Positions 8,920 to 18,567 of a stretch of DNA of 57,328 nucleotides are shown piece after piece. The stretch is from Pseudomonadota bacterium (GTDB lineage: Bacteria; Pseudomonadota; Gammaproteobacteria; Steroidobacterales; Steroidobacteraceae), in contig CAUJIK010000071.1 of the NCBI GenBank assembly GCA_963205255.1, forward strand, positions 1 to 57,328, read 5' to 3'. Below the pieces are notes generated by a model. That model saw only the letters and a program-made list of their open reading frames with translations. It did no database searches and was not told the origin of the DNA. Each line of letters begins with the position of its first letter. The stretch's first letter is position 1. The position numbers and the translations under genes are program-made.

Positions 8920-9617
8920 ACGAACAGGAACATGCCAGCCAGCTGTCGGCGCTCTATGACGACGAGCTGCCGGCTCCACAGGCCGAGCTGGTGGTGCGAC
9001 GGGCGCTGAAGGATCCGCATCTGCGCGATGCCTGGAGCCGCTATTCCCTCATCGGCGCCGCGATGCGCGGTGAGCCACTGGCGGGGCTGCCCGGCGAGGA
9101 TCTCGCCGCGTGTGTCAGCGCGCGGCTGGCTGGAGAGCCTGCCGTTGCGGCCATGGAGCCCGATGTGGCAGCTACTGGCGAGGATGGCGCCGGCCGTTCC
9201 TGGGCTCGTGGAGCCTGGGGCATGGCCGTTGCGGCCAGTGTGGCGGCGGTGTCGCTGCTGGTGCTGCGCGCCCAGGCGCCTGGTCCGCAGGACGCCGTGC
9301 AGCTTGCGGCGGTGGATGCTGCCGTCAGCGCCCAGCCGGCGGCCGCGGCCCCGGCGGCCCCTGTTGCCCAGCCCGCGGCGCGCGCTGCCCAGCCTGCCGG
9401 TGCCCAGGCGCTCGCGGCCCGCAGCGAGCCGCCCAGTTACACGACGCCAGTGGACAATTCCGTGCCCGGCCAGCTGATCAACTATGTGGTGGCCCACAGC
9501 GACGTGCAGGCTTCGGTGGTGCGCTTCAGCCCGATGTCCTCGGTGGTGAGCGCCAGCTACGACCCGGCCGAGGGTGCGGTGGATATGAGCGAGGCCGAGA
9601 TTGGCGCTCATCGTTAG
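8916..9617 (+). CDS. rseA: Anti-sigma-E factor RseA (MucA-like)
   Basis: The 233-residue protein has an N-terminal cytoplasmic sigma-binding domain (SALYDDELPAPQAELVVRR, WSRYSLIGAAMRGE). One transmembrane helix follows at ~105-123 (MAVAASVAAVSLLVL), then an Ala/Pro-rich periplasmic region. RseA holds RpoE at the inner membrane until site-1/site-2 proteolysis releases it. It is translationally coupled to rpoE and overlaps rseB, consistent with co-transcription. Confidence 0.9.
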   Translation: MNEQEHASQLSALYDDELPAPQAELVVRRALKDPHLRDAWSRYSLIGAAMRGEPLAGLPGEDLAACVSARLAGEPAVAAMEPDVAATGEDGAGRSWARGAWGMAVAASVAAVSLLVLRAQAPGPQDAVQLAAVDAAVSAQPAAAAPAAPVAQPAARAAQPAGAQALAARSEPPSYTTPVDNSVPGQLINYVVAHSDVQASVVRFSPMSSVVSASYDPAEGAVDMSEAEIGAHR

Positions 9618-10626
9618 GCTTGCCTGGCGGCCCGCTGCCGTGCAGCGTTGGCTCGCCTGCCTGTTGCTGCTGCCTCTGGCGGCGGTGCGGGTGGAGGCCG
9701 CGGATGACGGTCCGCGCGCCTGGGTGGCGCGCATGAACGAGGCTCTGGTCAGTCGCAACTACGACGGTGTGTTCGTGCACCGGCTGGGCGGCAAGCGTGA
9801 AACCCTGCGCATCATCCATCGGGTCCGCGACGGGCAGATGACCGAGCGCGTGATCAGCACCGATGGTTCCGGGCGCGAGTTCGTGCGCAAGGGCTCCGAA
9901 TGGGTGGCGTATTTCCCCGATCGGCAGATCGTCGTGGTCGAGCGCCGCACCGGTTCGGGTTTCATCACCGGCCTGCATGGCCTGGGGACCGAAGCCGAGA
10001 GCCACTACGACATCGGTTCGATGGAGCAGGCCCGGGTGCAGGGCCGCGCGGTGCAGATGATCACGGTGACGCCGCGGGATTCCTTCCGCTATGGCTACCG
10101 CTTCTGGATCGACCGCAAGACGGCCATGCCGATCAAGACGCGCCTGGTTTCGGCCACTGGCGAGGTGATCGAGGAGATCTCTTTCGTCAGCCTGTCGCTG
10201 GCGCCCGAGATCGACGACGAGATGCTCAAGCCCGATGTCGATGCCTCCGGGTTCCGCTGGATGCGCCGCGATGTGCCGGAGGCCGAGCGGGCCGTTGCGG
10301 TGCAGTTCGCGCCCCGCGAAGAACTGCTGCCGCCGGGCTTCCGTGTGAGCAGCTGGCACGCCAAGCGCGCGGAGACGGCCGGCATGGGCAACTCGCGCAT
10401 GGTCTTCACCGATGGGCTGGCGTGGGTGTCGGTGTTCATCGAGCCGGGTGCGGTTCCGCCACGGCGCAATCGGATCGGCGATCCGCGCCCCACCGATGGG
10501 CCGGCCCAGATGGGCGCCTCGGCGGCGTTCACCTCCCTGGTCGATGGATATCGCGTGACAGCGGTCGGTGAAGTGCCTCCCGCGACGGTGAAGGCGATTG
10601 CAGAATCCCTCAAGCCCGGGCGCTGA
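9601..10626 (+). CDS. rseB: Sigma-E regulatory protein RseB (MucB)
   Basis: The 341-residue periplasmic protein has a signal peptide at ~1-34. Characteristic MucB/RseB segments follow: ALVSRNYDGVFVHR, IIHRVRDGQMTERVISTDG, RYGYRFWIDRKTAMPIKT and RMVFTDGLAWVSVFIE. RseB binds RseA and protects it from cleavage, and senses mislocalised lipoproteins or LPS. The TTG start at 9601 has GAGG at proper spacing and overlaps the end of rseA. A GTG at 9640 would also give a plausible signal peptide. Confidence 0.92.
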   Translation: MALIVRLAWRPAAVQRWLACLLLLPLAAVRVEAADDGPRAWVARMNEALVSRNYDGVFVHRLGGKRETLRIIHRVRDGQMTERVISTDGSGREFVRKGSEWVAYFPDRQIVVVERRTGSGFITGLHGLGTEAESHYDIGSMEQARVQGRAVQMITVTPRDSFRYGYRFWIDRKTAMPIKTRLVSATGEVIEEISFVSLSLAPEIDDEMLKPDVDASGFRWMRRDVPEAERAVAVQFAPREELLPPGFRVSSWHAKRAETAGMGNSRMVFTDGLAWVSVFIEPGAVPPRRNRIGDPRPTDGPAQMGASAAFTSLVDGYRVTAVGEVPPATVKAIAESLKPGR

Positions 10627-10627
10627 G

Positions 10628-10870
10628 TTGTCGGTGCTCACCTTGCTCACGCGGCCCGAGTGCGGGCTGTGCGAAGAGTTCCTTCAGGAATTGCAGCGGC
10701 TGGCGCTGAGCCACACATTGCCGCCGCTCAGCGTGGTGGACGTGGACGACTATCCAGAGCTCGCGCGCCGCCATGGCCTCGATATCCCGGTGCTGCTCTG
10801 GGATGGCGTGAAAGTGTGCCAGCACCGGCTCGACCGCGAGGAATTGCTGCGCCTGCTGCGGCCGCGCTAG
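10628..10870 (+). CDS. Glutaredoxin-like thioredoxin-fold protein (DUF836)
   Basis: A small protein of ~80 residues with a CGLC redox pair near its N-terminus (LLTRPECGLCEEF), the cis-proline region DIPVLLWDG, and a C-terminal helix. This matches the glutaredoxin-like DUF836 family. It starts 1 bp after rseB, so it is probably part of the rpoE operon, although no mucD/degP protease gene is present. The TTG at 10628 is the favoured start; TTG 10598 would overlap rseB and GTG 10634 is also possible. Its substrate is unknown. Confidence 0.8.
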   Translation: MSVLTLLTRPECGLCEEFLQELQRLALSHTLPPLSVVDVDDYPELARRHGLDIPVLLWDGVKVCQHRLDREELLRLLRPR

Positions 10871-10996
10871 CGGTTGCCTTGAACTCCCCAACCATTGTGT
10901 CTATTTCAGAAGCTCGCTCGTGCATGAAGCCTTTGGCGGCTAGCCTCTGGAGGCGGTCATATGGCCATTGATAAAACAACTACGCTAAGGACATGT

Positions 10997-11162
10997 ATGA
11001 AAGGCATCTACATCGCTGCTGTCGCTGGCTTGGTCACGTCTGGCTGCGCCACTCTTACTGTTCCTGGACCTCGGAATTACCGATGCGATCACGGACAAGC
11101 ACAGGCAATACACGCCTAGTTTCGTGATTCCAATGCCAAAGGTTGGAGGCGCGACGCCTTGA
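10997..11162 (+). pseudogene. Remnant of a small lipoprotein gene
   Basis: An ATG at 10997, with TAAGGA 5 bp upstream, opens a lipoprotein signal peptide (MKGIYIAAVAGLVTSGCA) but stops after 40 codons at 11119. Just after the Cys, another frame reads smoothly as LLLFLDLGITDAITDKHRQY followed by TPSFVIPMPKVGG, stopping at 11162. This suggests one short lipoprotein broken by a small indel near 11055. It sits in the otherwise gene-free gap between the glutaredoxin-like gene and lepA, in sequence less GC-rich than its surroundings. The family is not identified. An intact 40-residue lipoprotein is the alternative. Confidence 0.4.
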
Positions 11163-11377
11163 TGCTCTGACCGCAGTCAGCTGCCGCGAGGGTCATTGCT
11201 ATCAGTCGCAAGCGCGACCCCCGCCTCCTTGGGGTATCATCCGCAAATCAGTATCTTGTCGCGGCGTACCCGGTGGGCGGGGTAGTTTCGGGCGCGCGGC
11301 CCATATCTGGCTTGAGGAGCGGTTTTCGGGGCCATGTACATGAACCTGTGCATGGCCCAGAGTCTTGACTAATTCAC
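11163..11377 (+). promoter_or_regulatory. Upstream region of lepA with a hairpin
   Basis: No credible gene is seen here. An 11-bp stem with one G-T pair (11330-11340 with 11347-11357, loop TGAACC) lies 20 bp before the lepA start and would be in its 5' leader. No clean sigma-70 promoter could be assigned. Confidence 0.4.
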
Positions 11378-13198
<1,821 letters not shown>

Positions 13199-13214
13199 GG
13201 GGCGGAGAAGTCAC

Positions 13215-14321
13215 GTGCTGAACCAGATCATCGAAATACTCGCCTGGCTTCTGGTACCGGTGGGCATCATCACCTTCGTGGACGACATGTTGCTGCGGCC
13301 GCGCCGCCGCGCCGCCGCACTGCCTCGCGAAGTGGCGGACCCGGCGCCGCTGCGCGTCGCCTATGCCGTGCTGCCGGTGCTGGCGGTGGCAGGTGTGATC
13401 AAGCTGCTGCGCTCCGAGCGCATGGACTTCAGCCTGGTGCTGGTGGTGATATCCCTCATCGGCGGGGCGATCTGGGCCATCGACCACTGGCTGTTGCGCC
13501 CTTGGCGCATGCGCGCCGCAGTCGCGCGCGGCCAGGGCGCGGATGCGATCGCCGAGCCCGGTATCGTCGACTATGCGCGCAGCATGGTGCCGGTGGTGGT
13601 GATCGTGCTGGTGCTGCGCTCCTTCCTGTTCGAGCCATTCCGCATCCCGTCGGACTCGATGATGCCCACGCTGCAGGACGGCGATTTCATTCTTGTGAAC
13701 AAGTTCACGTATGGGCTGCGCCTGCCGGTGACCAATACCAAGATCCTGTCGCTGGGCGAGCCGCAAAGGGGCGATGTGGTGGTGTTCCGCTATCCGCCGG
13801 ACCCGCAGGTGAACTACATCAAGCGCCTGGTCGGGCTGCCGGGCGACCGCGTGGAGATCCGCGATGACCGTATCATCATCAATGGCGAGCCGGTATCCAC
13901 CGAAGTGCTGGGGCGCTACAGCGACGGCTGCTATTCGAACATGGTCCTCTCCGCGGAAAAGCTCGGCGAACATGTGCACCAGGTCCTGTCCTGTCGCACA
14001 CCCTTTGGCATCGTCGGGCCGGCGCTGCCGGGCTGCAACCGCCGGCTGGACCGGGGCTATGTCTGCGACGACGCCCGGGTGACGACGCTGCCCGGGAACC
14101 TGGCGGACAGCGGCGACCACGACGAGTTCAAGGAAATGCAGATCCCGGCGGGACACTATCTGATGATCGGCGACAATCGTGACAACAGCGCCGACGGCCG
14201 GGTCTTCGGGCTGGTGCCGGAGGCCAACCTGGTCGGCAGCGCGCGTCGCATCTGGTTCAACTGGGACCTGCAGCGCAGCGCCGGCCCGGAGTGGAGCCGG
14301 ATCGGCAAGCGCATCCAGTAA
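13215..14321 (+). CDS. lepB: Signal peptidase I
   Basis: LepB removes signal peptides from exported proteins at the periplasmic face of the inner membrane. The 368-residue product has N-terminal membrane helices (about residues 1-20 and 50-95, then 115-135). The catalytic Ser148 is in PSDSMMPTL and the general-base Lys203 in NYIKRLVGLPGD. The C-terminal box is GDNRDNSADGRVFGLV. It starts at GTG 13215 with GGCGGAG upstream. An insert around 225-275 containing four Cys residues makes it somewhat longer than E. coli LepB. Confidence 0.96.
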   Translation: MLNQIIEILAWLLVPVGIITFVDDMLLRPRRRAAALPREVADPAPLRVAYAVLPVLAVAGVIKLLRSERMDFSLVLVVISLIGGAIWAIDHWLLRPWRMRAAVARGQGADAIAEPGIVDYARSMVPVVVIVLVLRSFLFEPFRIPSDSMMPTLQDGDFILVNKFTYGLRLPVTNTKILSLGEPQRGDVVVFRYPPDPQVNYIKRLVGLPGDRVEIRDDRIIINGEPVSTEVLGRYSDGCYSNMVLSAEKLGEHVHQVLSCRTPFGIVGPALPGCNRRLDRGYVCDDARVTTLPGNLADSGDHDEFKEMQIPAGHYLMIGDNRDNSADGRVFGLVPEANLVGSARRIWFNWDLQRSAGPEWSRIGKRIQ

Positions 14322-14335
14322 GGGAGAGCATTGGC

Positions 14336-14701
14336 ATGAAAAGAACGCAGAAGGGCATCACGTTCATCGGCTGGCTGGTGCTGCTGATTCCAGTGGCCAT
14401 CGTCGGCTATGCAGCCATCCGCCTGACGCCGGTCTACCTCAACTACATGAAGGTGGCGAAGGCACTGGACCGGATTGCCGAGGAGAACGCCGGCGAGCAG
14501 CAGCTCAACGTGGGGTCGGTGCGCAACGCGCTGGACAGGCAGTTCGACATCGATGCCATCAACTATCCGCCGACCAGCGCCATCGCCGTCCGCAAGGAAG
14601 GCGTCAACTGGGTGCTGGTTGCCGACTACGAGGACATGATCCCCATGTTCGCGGGCATATCGCTGGTGGTGAAATTCGACAAGCGCGCGGTCGTTCCCTG
14701 A
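14336..14701 (+). CDS. DUF4845 membrane protein
   Basis: The 121-residue protein has one N-terminal transmembrane helix (ITFIGWLVLLIPVAIVGYAA) and a ~90-residue C-terminal domain with no catalytic motif. Short proteins of this family (DUF4845) commonly sit between lepB and rnc in gammaproteobacteria, as here. AGGGAGAG precedes the ATG at 14336. Its function is unknown; the location suggests co-expression with signal peptidase and RNase III. Confidence 0.8.
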   Translation: MKRTQKGITFIGWLVLLIPVAIVGYAAIRLTPVYLNYMKVAKALDRIAEENAGEQQLNVGSVRNALDRQFDIDAINYPPTSAIAVRKEGVNWVLVADYEDMIPMFAGISLVVKFDKRAVVP

Positions 14702-14736
14702 TGCGGCGCCCGCGTTGCAAGGCCCGATGACGCGCC

Positions 14737-15444
14737 ATGACCGCGGGTGATCGCCTTGAGCAATGGCTGGCGTCAGTGCTCGGCGCCGCGCCGCGGCAGC
14801 AGGAGCTGTTCGAGACGGCGCTCACCCATCGCAGCGCGCACTCGCGACACAACGAGCGGCTCGAGTTCCTGGGCGACGCGGTGCTGAACCTCATCATTGC
14901 CGAAGAGCTCTACCGGCGTTTTCCGCAGGCCGCCGAAGGCAGCCTGAGCCGGCTGCGCTCACGCCTGGTCAGTGGTCCGCCGCTGGCGCAGATCGGTGCC
15001 GAGATCGGCATCGGCGGCATGCTCCGGCTGGGCAGCGGGGAGCTCAAGACCGGCGGTTTCCGGCGCGAATCCATCCTCGCCGACGCCACCGAGGCATTGA
15101 TCGGCGCCTGGTATCTGGACGCGGGTGTGGATGCCGCGCGGGAGCTGATCCTGCGTTTGTTCCAGTCGCGCATTGCCGCATTGCAGCCGCATGTGGAGCT
15201 GAAGGACGCCAAGACCCGGCTGCAGGAGCTGCTCCAGGGGCGCGGTGAAGAATTGCCGGTGTACGTGCTCGAATCCACCGAGGGAGAACCGCATGAACAG
15301 ACCTTTCGCGTGCGCTGCGAAGTGCGCTTTGCCACGCGTGGCGGTAGTGTAGTGTCGGAGGGCGAGGGCAGCAGCCGTCGCGGCGCCGAACAGCAGGCGG
15401 CCGAAGCTGCGCTGCGCCAGCTCTCCGCGCGCACCGTCTCGTGA
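14737..15444 (+). CDS. rnc: Ribonuclease III
   Basis: RNase III cleaves double-stranded RNA in rRNA processing and mRNA turnover. The 235-residue product shows the signature NERLEFLGDAVL at 39-50 with the catalytic Glu/Asp residues. A second acidic pair is in DATEALIGAWYLDAG. The C-terminal double-stranded RNA-binding domain (~160-232) includes DAKTRLQELLQGRG and SRRGAEQQAAEAAL. The end overlaps the start of era (GTGA), as in many rnc-era operons. Confidence 0.97.
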   Translation: MTAGDRLEQWLASVLGAAPRQQELFETALTHRSAHSRHNERLEFLGDAVLNLIIAEELYRRFPQAAEGSLSRLRSRLVSGPPLAQIGAEIGIGGMLRLGSGELKTGGFRRESILADATEALIGAWYLDAGVDAARELILRLFQSRIAALQPHVELKDAKTRLQELLQGRGEELPVYVLESTEGEPHEQTFRVRCEVRFATRGGSVVSEGEGSSRRGAEQQAAEAALRQLSARTVS

Positions 15445-16355
15445 ACATCATGGAACCCTCCAACTCATCACCCACCCACCGCTGCGGCTTCGCCGCGCTG
15501 ATCGGGCGCCCGAACGTCGGCAAGTCCACGCTGCTCAATGCGCTCACGGGCGCCAGGCTTTCCATCGTCACCCCGCGTCCGCAGACCACGCGGCATCGAG
15601 TGCTGGGGCTGGTCAATCTGCCTGCCGCGCAGATCGCCTTCGTCGATACACCGGGCCTGCACCGCGAGGGTGGGCGCGCCCTGAACCGGTCGATGAACCG
15701 CACCGCGGCGGCGGCGGCGCTGGATGCCGACCTCATCGTTTACGTGGTGGAAGCGCTGCGTTTCGGCGAGGAGGATCGCATCGCGTTGCAGCGCGCGGCC
15801 GAGGCCAACCGGCCCATCATCGCAGTGGTGAACAAGATCGATCGCGTGCCGCAGCGCGAGCAGTTGCTGCCCTATCTCGCGGCGCTGGCGCAGCGCCACG
15901 ACTTCGCGGCAATCATGCCCGTGTCCGCCCAGGATCCGAAGGATGTGGCGCGGTTGCGTGAGCTGATCGCCCAGCATCTGCCGCTGTCGCCGCCGCTGTT
16001 CCCGCCGGAGATGGTCACGGATCGCAGCGAGGCCTTCCGCATCACCGAGGTCATCCGCGAGAAGCTCACGCTGGAGCTGAATGAGGAGGTGCCCTACGGC
16101 ATCGCCGTGGAAATTGAATCCATGGGCGAGGACGAAGGGCAGCTGGTGGTTGCGGCCGTCATCTGGGTGGATCGTTCCGGGCAGAAACCCATCGTGATCG
16201 GCGCCCGCGGCGAGCGCCTCAAGCGCATCGGGACGCAGGCGCGGCGGGAGCTCAACGAGCTGCTGGGCCGCCGCCTCCATCTGCAGTTGTGGGTGAAGGT
16301 GCGCGAGGACTGGGCCGACAATGCCGAGGCGCTGCGCCAGCTGGGGATGGAGTAA
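15441..16355 (+). CDS. era: GTPase Era
   Basis: Era is a 304-residue GTPase that binds the 3' end of 16S rRNA and supports 30S assembly. G1 GRPNVGKST is at 22-30, G3 is DTPGLHREGG, G4 is NKID, and the C-terminal KH RNA-binding domain includes IGARGERLKRIGTQARREL. The GTG at 15441 couples to rnc through a 4-bp overlap; an ATG at 15450 is the alternative start. It is followed by recO after 6 bp. Confidence 0.97.
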   Translation: MNIMEPSNSSPTHRCGFAALIGRPNVGKSTLLNALTGARLSIVTPRPQTTRHRVLGLVNLPAAQIAFVDTPGLHREGGRALNRSMNRTAAAAALDADLIVYVVEALRFGEEDRIALQRAAEANRPIIAVVNKIDRVPQREQLLPYLAALAQRHDFAAIMPVSAQDPKDVARLRELIAQHLPLSPPLFPPEMVTDRSEAFRITEVIREKLTLELNEEVPYGIAVEIESMGEDEGQLVVAAVIWVDRSGQKPIVIGARGERLKRIGTQARRELNELLGRRLHLQLWVKVREDWADNAEALRQLGME

Positions 16356-16361
16356 GGCAGC

Positions 16362-17036
16362 ATGCTGCGCGATATGGACCCGGTCGGGGCCTATGTGCTT
16401 CACCAGCGCGAATGGCGCGACTCGGGCCGCATATTCGAATTGCTGACCCGTGAGCAGGGCCGGATCAGTGTCTTCGCCCAGGGTGTGCGCGGGCCGAAGT
16501 CGCGCCTGGCGTCGGTGTTGCAGCCCTTCGTACCGCTGGCCGTGACCTGGGCGGGGCGCGGCGACGCACCGCGCCTGACGGGCGCCGAGCCCGGACCTGG
16601 CAGCCGCGAGCTGCCGCCGCTGGCGCCGTCGAGGCTGATGTCGGCCTGGTATCTCTCCGAACTGGTGCTGCGTCTCACGCTGCGGCACGACCCGCAGTCG
16701 GGGATCTTCGATCACTATGCCGCAGCGCTGGAGTCCCTGCGGGCCGGGGCGCGCGTGGAGTCGACCCTGCGGCTGTTCGAGAAGCGGCTGCTGGATGAAC
16801 TGGGCTATGGCATCCCGCGCGAAGCGCCGGCACAGTCCATCGATACACTGGGTCTTTCGCAGCTGCCCGTGGACTGCCTGCGGCGTCTGGCCGACGGGGA
16901 GCTCGATGAGGAGCTCGATCTGGAACTGGTGCGGCCGGTGCTGCGCCGCGCGCTGGACATGTGCCTCGACGGAAACAACCTGCGCACCCGCTCGGTGGCG
17001 CGCGCGATGATGGACATGGAGAGATCACGAACATGA
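16362..17036 (+). CDS. recO: DNA repair protein RecO
   Basis: RecO loads RecA onto SSB-coated single-stranded DNA with RecR (RecFOR pathway). The 224-residue product has the N-terminal OB-fold (VLHQREWRDSGRIFELLTRE, ISVFAQGVRGPKSRLASVLQPF) and the helical C-terminal part (LSELVLRLTLRHDPQSGIFD). As in many gammaproteobacterial members, the four-Cys zinc site of Bacillus-type RecO is absent. Its end overlaps pdxJ by 4 bp (ATGA). Confidence 0.93.
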   Translation: MLRDMDPVGAYVLHQREWRDSGRIFELLTREQGRISVFAQGVRGPKSRLASVLQPFVPLAVTWAGRGDAPRLTGAEPGPGSRELPPLAPSRLMSAWYLSELVLRLTLRHDPQSGIFDHYAAALESLRAGARVESTLRLFEKRLLDELGYGIPREAPAQSIDTLGLSQLPVDCLRRLADGELDEELDLELVRPVLRRALDMCLDGNNLRTRSVARAMMDMERSRT

Positions 17037-17776
17037 GCGATGCAGCGGCGGCGCGGCCGATCGCGCTGGGCGTCAATGTGGACCATATCGCCACGGTGCG
17101 GCAGGCGCGGCGCGCCCGCCATCCGGACCCGGTGCATGTGGCGCTGCTGGCCGAGCAATATGGCGCGGACAGCATCACCATGCATCTGCGCGAAGACCGT
17201 CGCCACATCCAGGACGCGGACCTGTTCGACCTGCAGGCGCGCATGCTCACGCACCTGAACATGGAGATGGCGGTCACCGACGAGATGATCGACATCGCCT
17301 GCCGCTTGCGTCCCACGGACTGTTGCCTGGTGCCGGAGAACCGCCTCGAAGTGACCACCGAAGGCGGGCTGGATGCGGCGGGAAGCATCCCGCGGCTGCG
17401 CGACGCGGTGGCGCGGCTTGCCGCGGCGGGCATGCGCGTGAGCCTGTTCATCGATCCGGAAGAGCGGCAGCTCGATGCGGCCCGCGAGGTGGGAGCGCCG
17501 GTGGTCGAGTTCCACACCGGGGCCTATGCCGAAAGCTCCGGCGGCGCGCGCGCGCGCGAGCTGGACCGGCTGCGCCGCGCTGCGCGGCACGGCGAGGCGC
17601 TGGGAATCACGGTGCACGCCGGCCACGGTCTCGACTACCACAACGTGCAGCCCGTGGCGGCCATCCCGCAGATCGTGGAGCTCAACATCGGCTATGCCAT
17701 CGTGGGCCGGGCGCTGTTCTGTGGCATATCCACGGCGGTGGCGGAGATGAAGGCGCTGATGCGCGCGGCCCGCTGA
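17033..17776 (+). CDS. pdxJ: Pyridoxine 5'-phosphate synthase
   Basis: PdxJ condenses 1-deoxyxylulose 5-phosphate with 3-amino-2-oxopropyl phosphate to give pyridoxine 5'-phosphate. The 247-residue TIM-barrel protein shows all family blocks: LGVNVDHIATVRQAR, ITMHLREDRRHIQD, LVPENRLEVTTEGGL, SLFIDPE, EFHTGAYA, HAGHGLDYHNV and ELNIGYAIVGRAL. Its start overlaps the recO stop. The usual neighbour acpS is not present downstream. Several PLP enzymes occur elsewhere in the window. Confidence 0.97.
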   Translation: MSDAAAARPIALGVNVDHIATVRQARRARHPDPVHVALLAEQYGADSITMHLREDRRHIQDADLFDLQARMLTHLNMEMAVTDEMIDIACRLRPTDCCLVPENRLEVTTEGGLDAAGSIPRLRDAVARLAAAGMRVSLFIDPEERQLDAAREVGAPVVEFHTGAYAESSGGARARELDRLRRAARHGEALGITVHAGHGLDYHNVQPVAAIPQIVELNIGYAIVGRALFCGISTAVAEMKALMRAAR

Positions 17777-17781
17777 CAGCG

Positions 17782-18567
17782 ATGAACACGCTCGTCTTCG
17801 ACATCGAGACGGTGCCGGATGTGGAGTTCGGACGGCGTCTGCTCGACCTGCCCGATACGCTCAGTGACGCCGACGTGGCTCGCGCCATGTTCGCGTTGCG
17901 GCGCCAGCGTACGGGCAGCGAGTTCCTGCCGCTGGAGCAGCAGCGCGTGGTGGCGATCGCCTGCGCGTTGCGCCGCGGAGATTCGATGAAGGTGTGGAGT
18001 CTGGGTGATCCGGAAAGCTCCGAGCGCGAACTGCTGGTGCGTTTCTTCGATGGCATCGAGCGTTTCACGCCCGAACTGGTGTCGTGGAATGGCAGCGGTT
18101 TCGATCTGCCGGTGCTGCATTATCGCTGCCTGCGGCATGGCGTCGCCGCGCCGCGCTACTGGGAACACGGGGATTCCGACACCGCTTTCCGCTACAACAA
18201 CTACCTGGGCCGCTATCACTGGCGCCATGTCGATGTGATGGATGTGCTCGCCGGCTACCAGGCGCGCGGCCGTGCCTCGCTCTCGAACATCGCGGCGCTG
18301 CTCGGGCTGCCCGGCAAGCTGGGGTTCTCCGGTGACCAGGTGTGGGACGCCTGGCGTCGCGGCGAATACCTGGCCGTGCGCCGTTACTGCGAGACCGATG
18401 TGCTCAACACCTGGCTGATCTACCTTTCCTTCCAGCGCATGCGCGGCGTGCTGGACGATGCGCAGTGGCGCAGCGAATGCGAGCGCGTGCGGGAGCTGCT
18501 GCGCGCTTCTTCCGATCCTCATCATGTGGAGTTCCTGGCGCAATGGCCGCAAGCACCGCACAGCTGA
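17782..18567 (+). CDS. Predicted 3'-5' exonuclease, PolB-exonuclease-like
   Basis: The 261-residue protein has a DnaQ/PolB-type exonuclease fold. Acidic motifs in order are VFDIETVPD (Exo I), LVSWNGSGFDLPVLHYR (Exo II), and a late YCETDVLNTWLIYLSF (Exo III). These match the family described as a predicted exonuclease related to the exonuclease domain of PolB. It starts 5 bp after pdxJ and its last 25 bp overlap rlmD, so it is probably co-expressed with both. Its cellular substrate is not known. Confidence 0.85.
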   Translation: MNTLVFDIETVPDVEFGRRLLDLPDTLSDADVARAMFALRRQRTGSEFLPLEQQRVVAIACALRRGDSMKVWSLGDPESSERELLVRFFDGIERFTPELVSWNGSGFDLPVLHYRCLRHGVAAPRYWEHGDSDTAFRYNNYLGRYHWRHVDVMDVLAGYQARGRASLSNIAALLGLPGKLGFSGDQVWDAWRRGEYLAVRRYCETDVLNTWLIYLSFQRMRGVLDDAQWRSECERVRELLRASSDPHHVEFLAQWPQAPHS

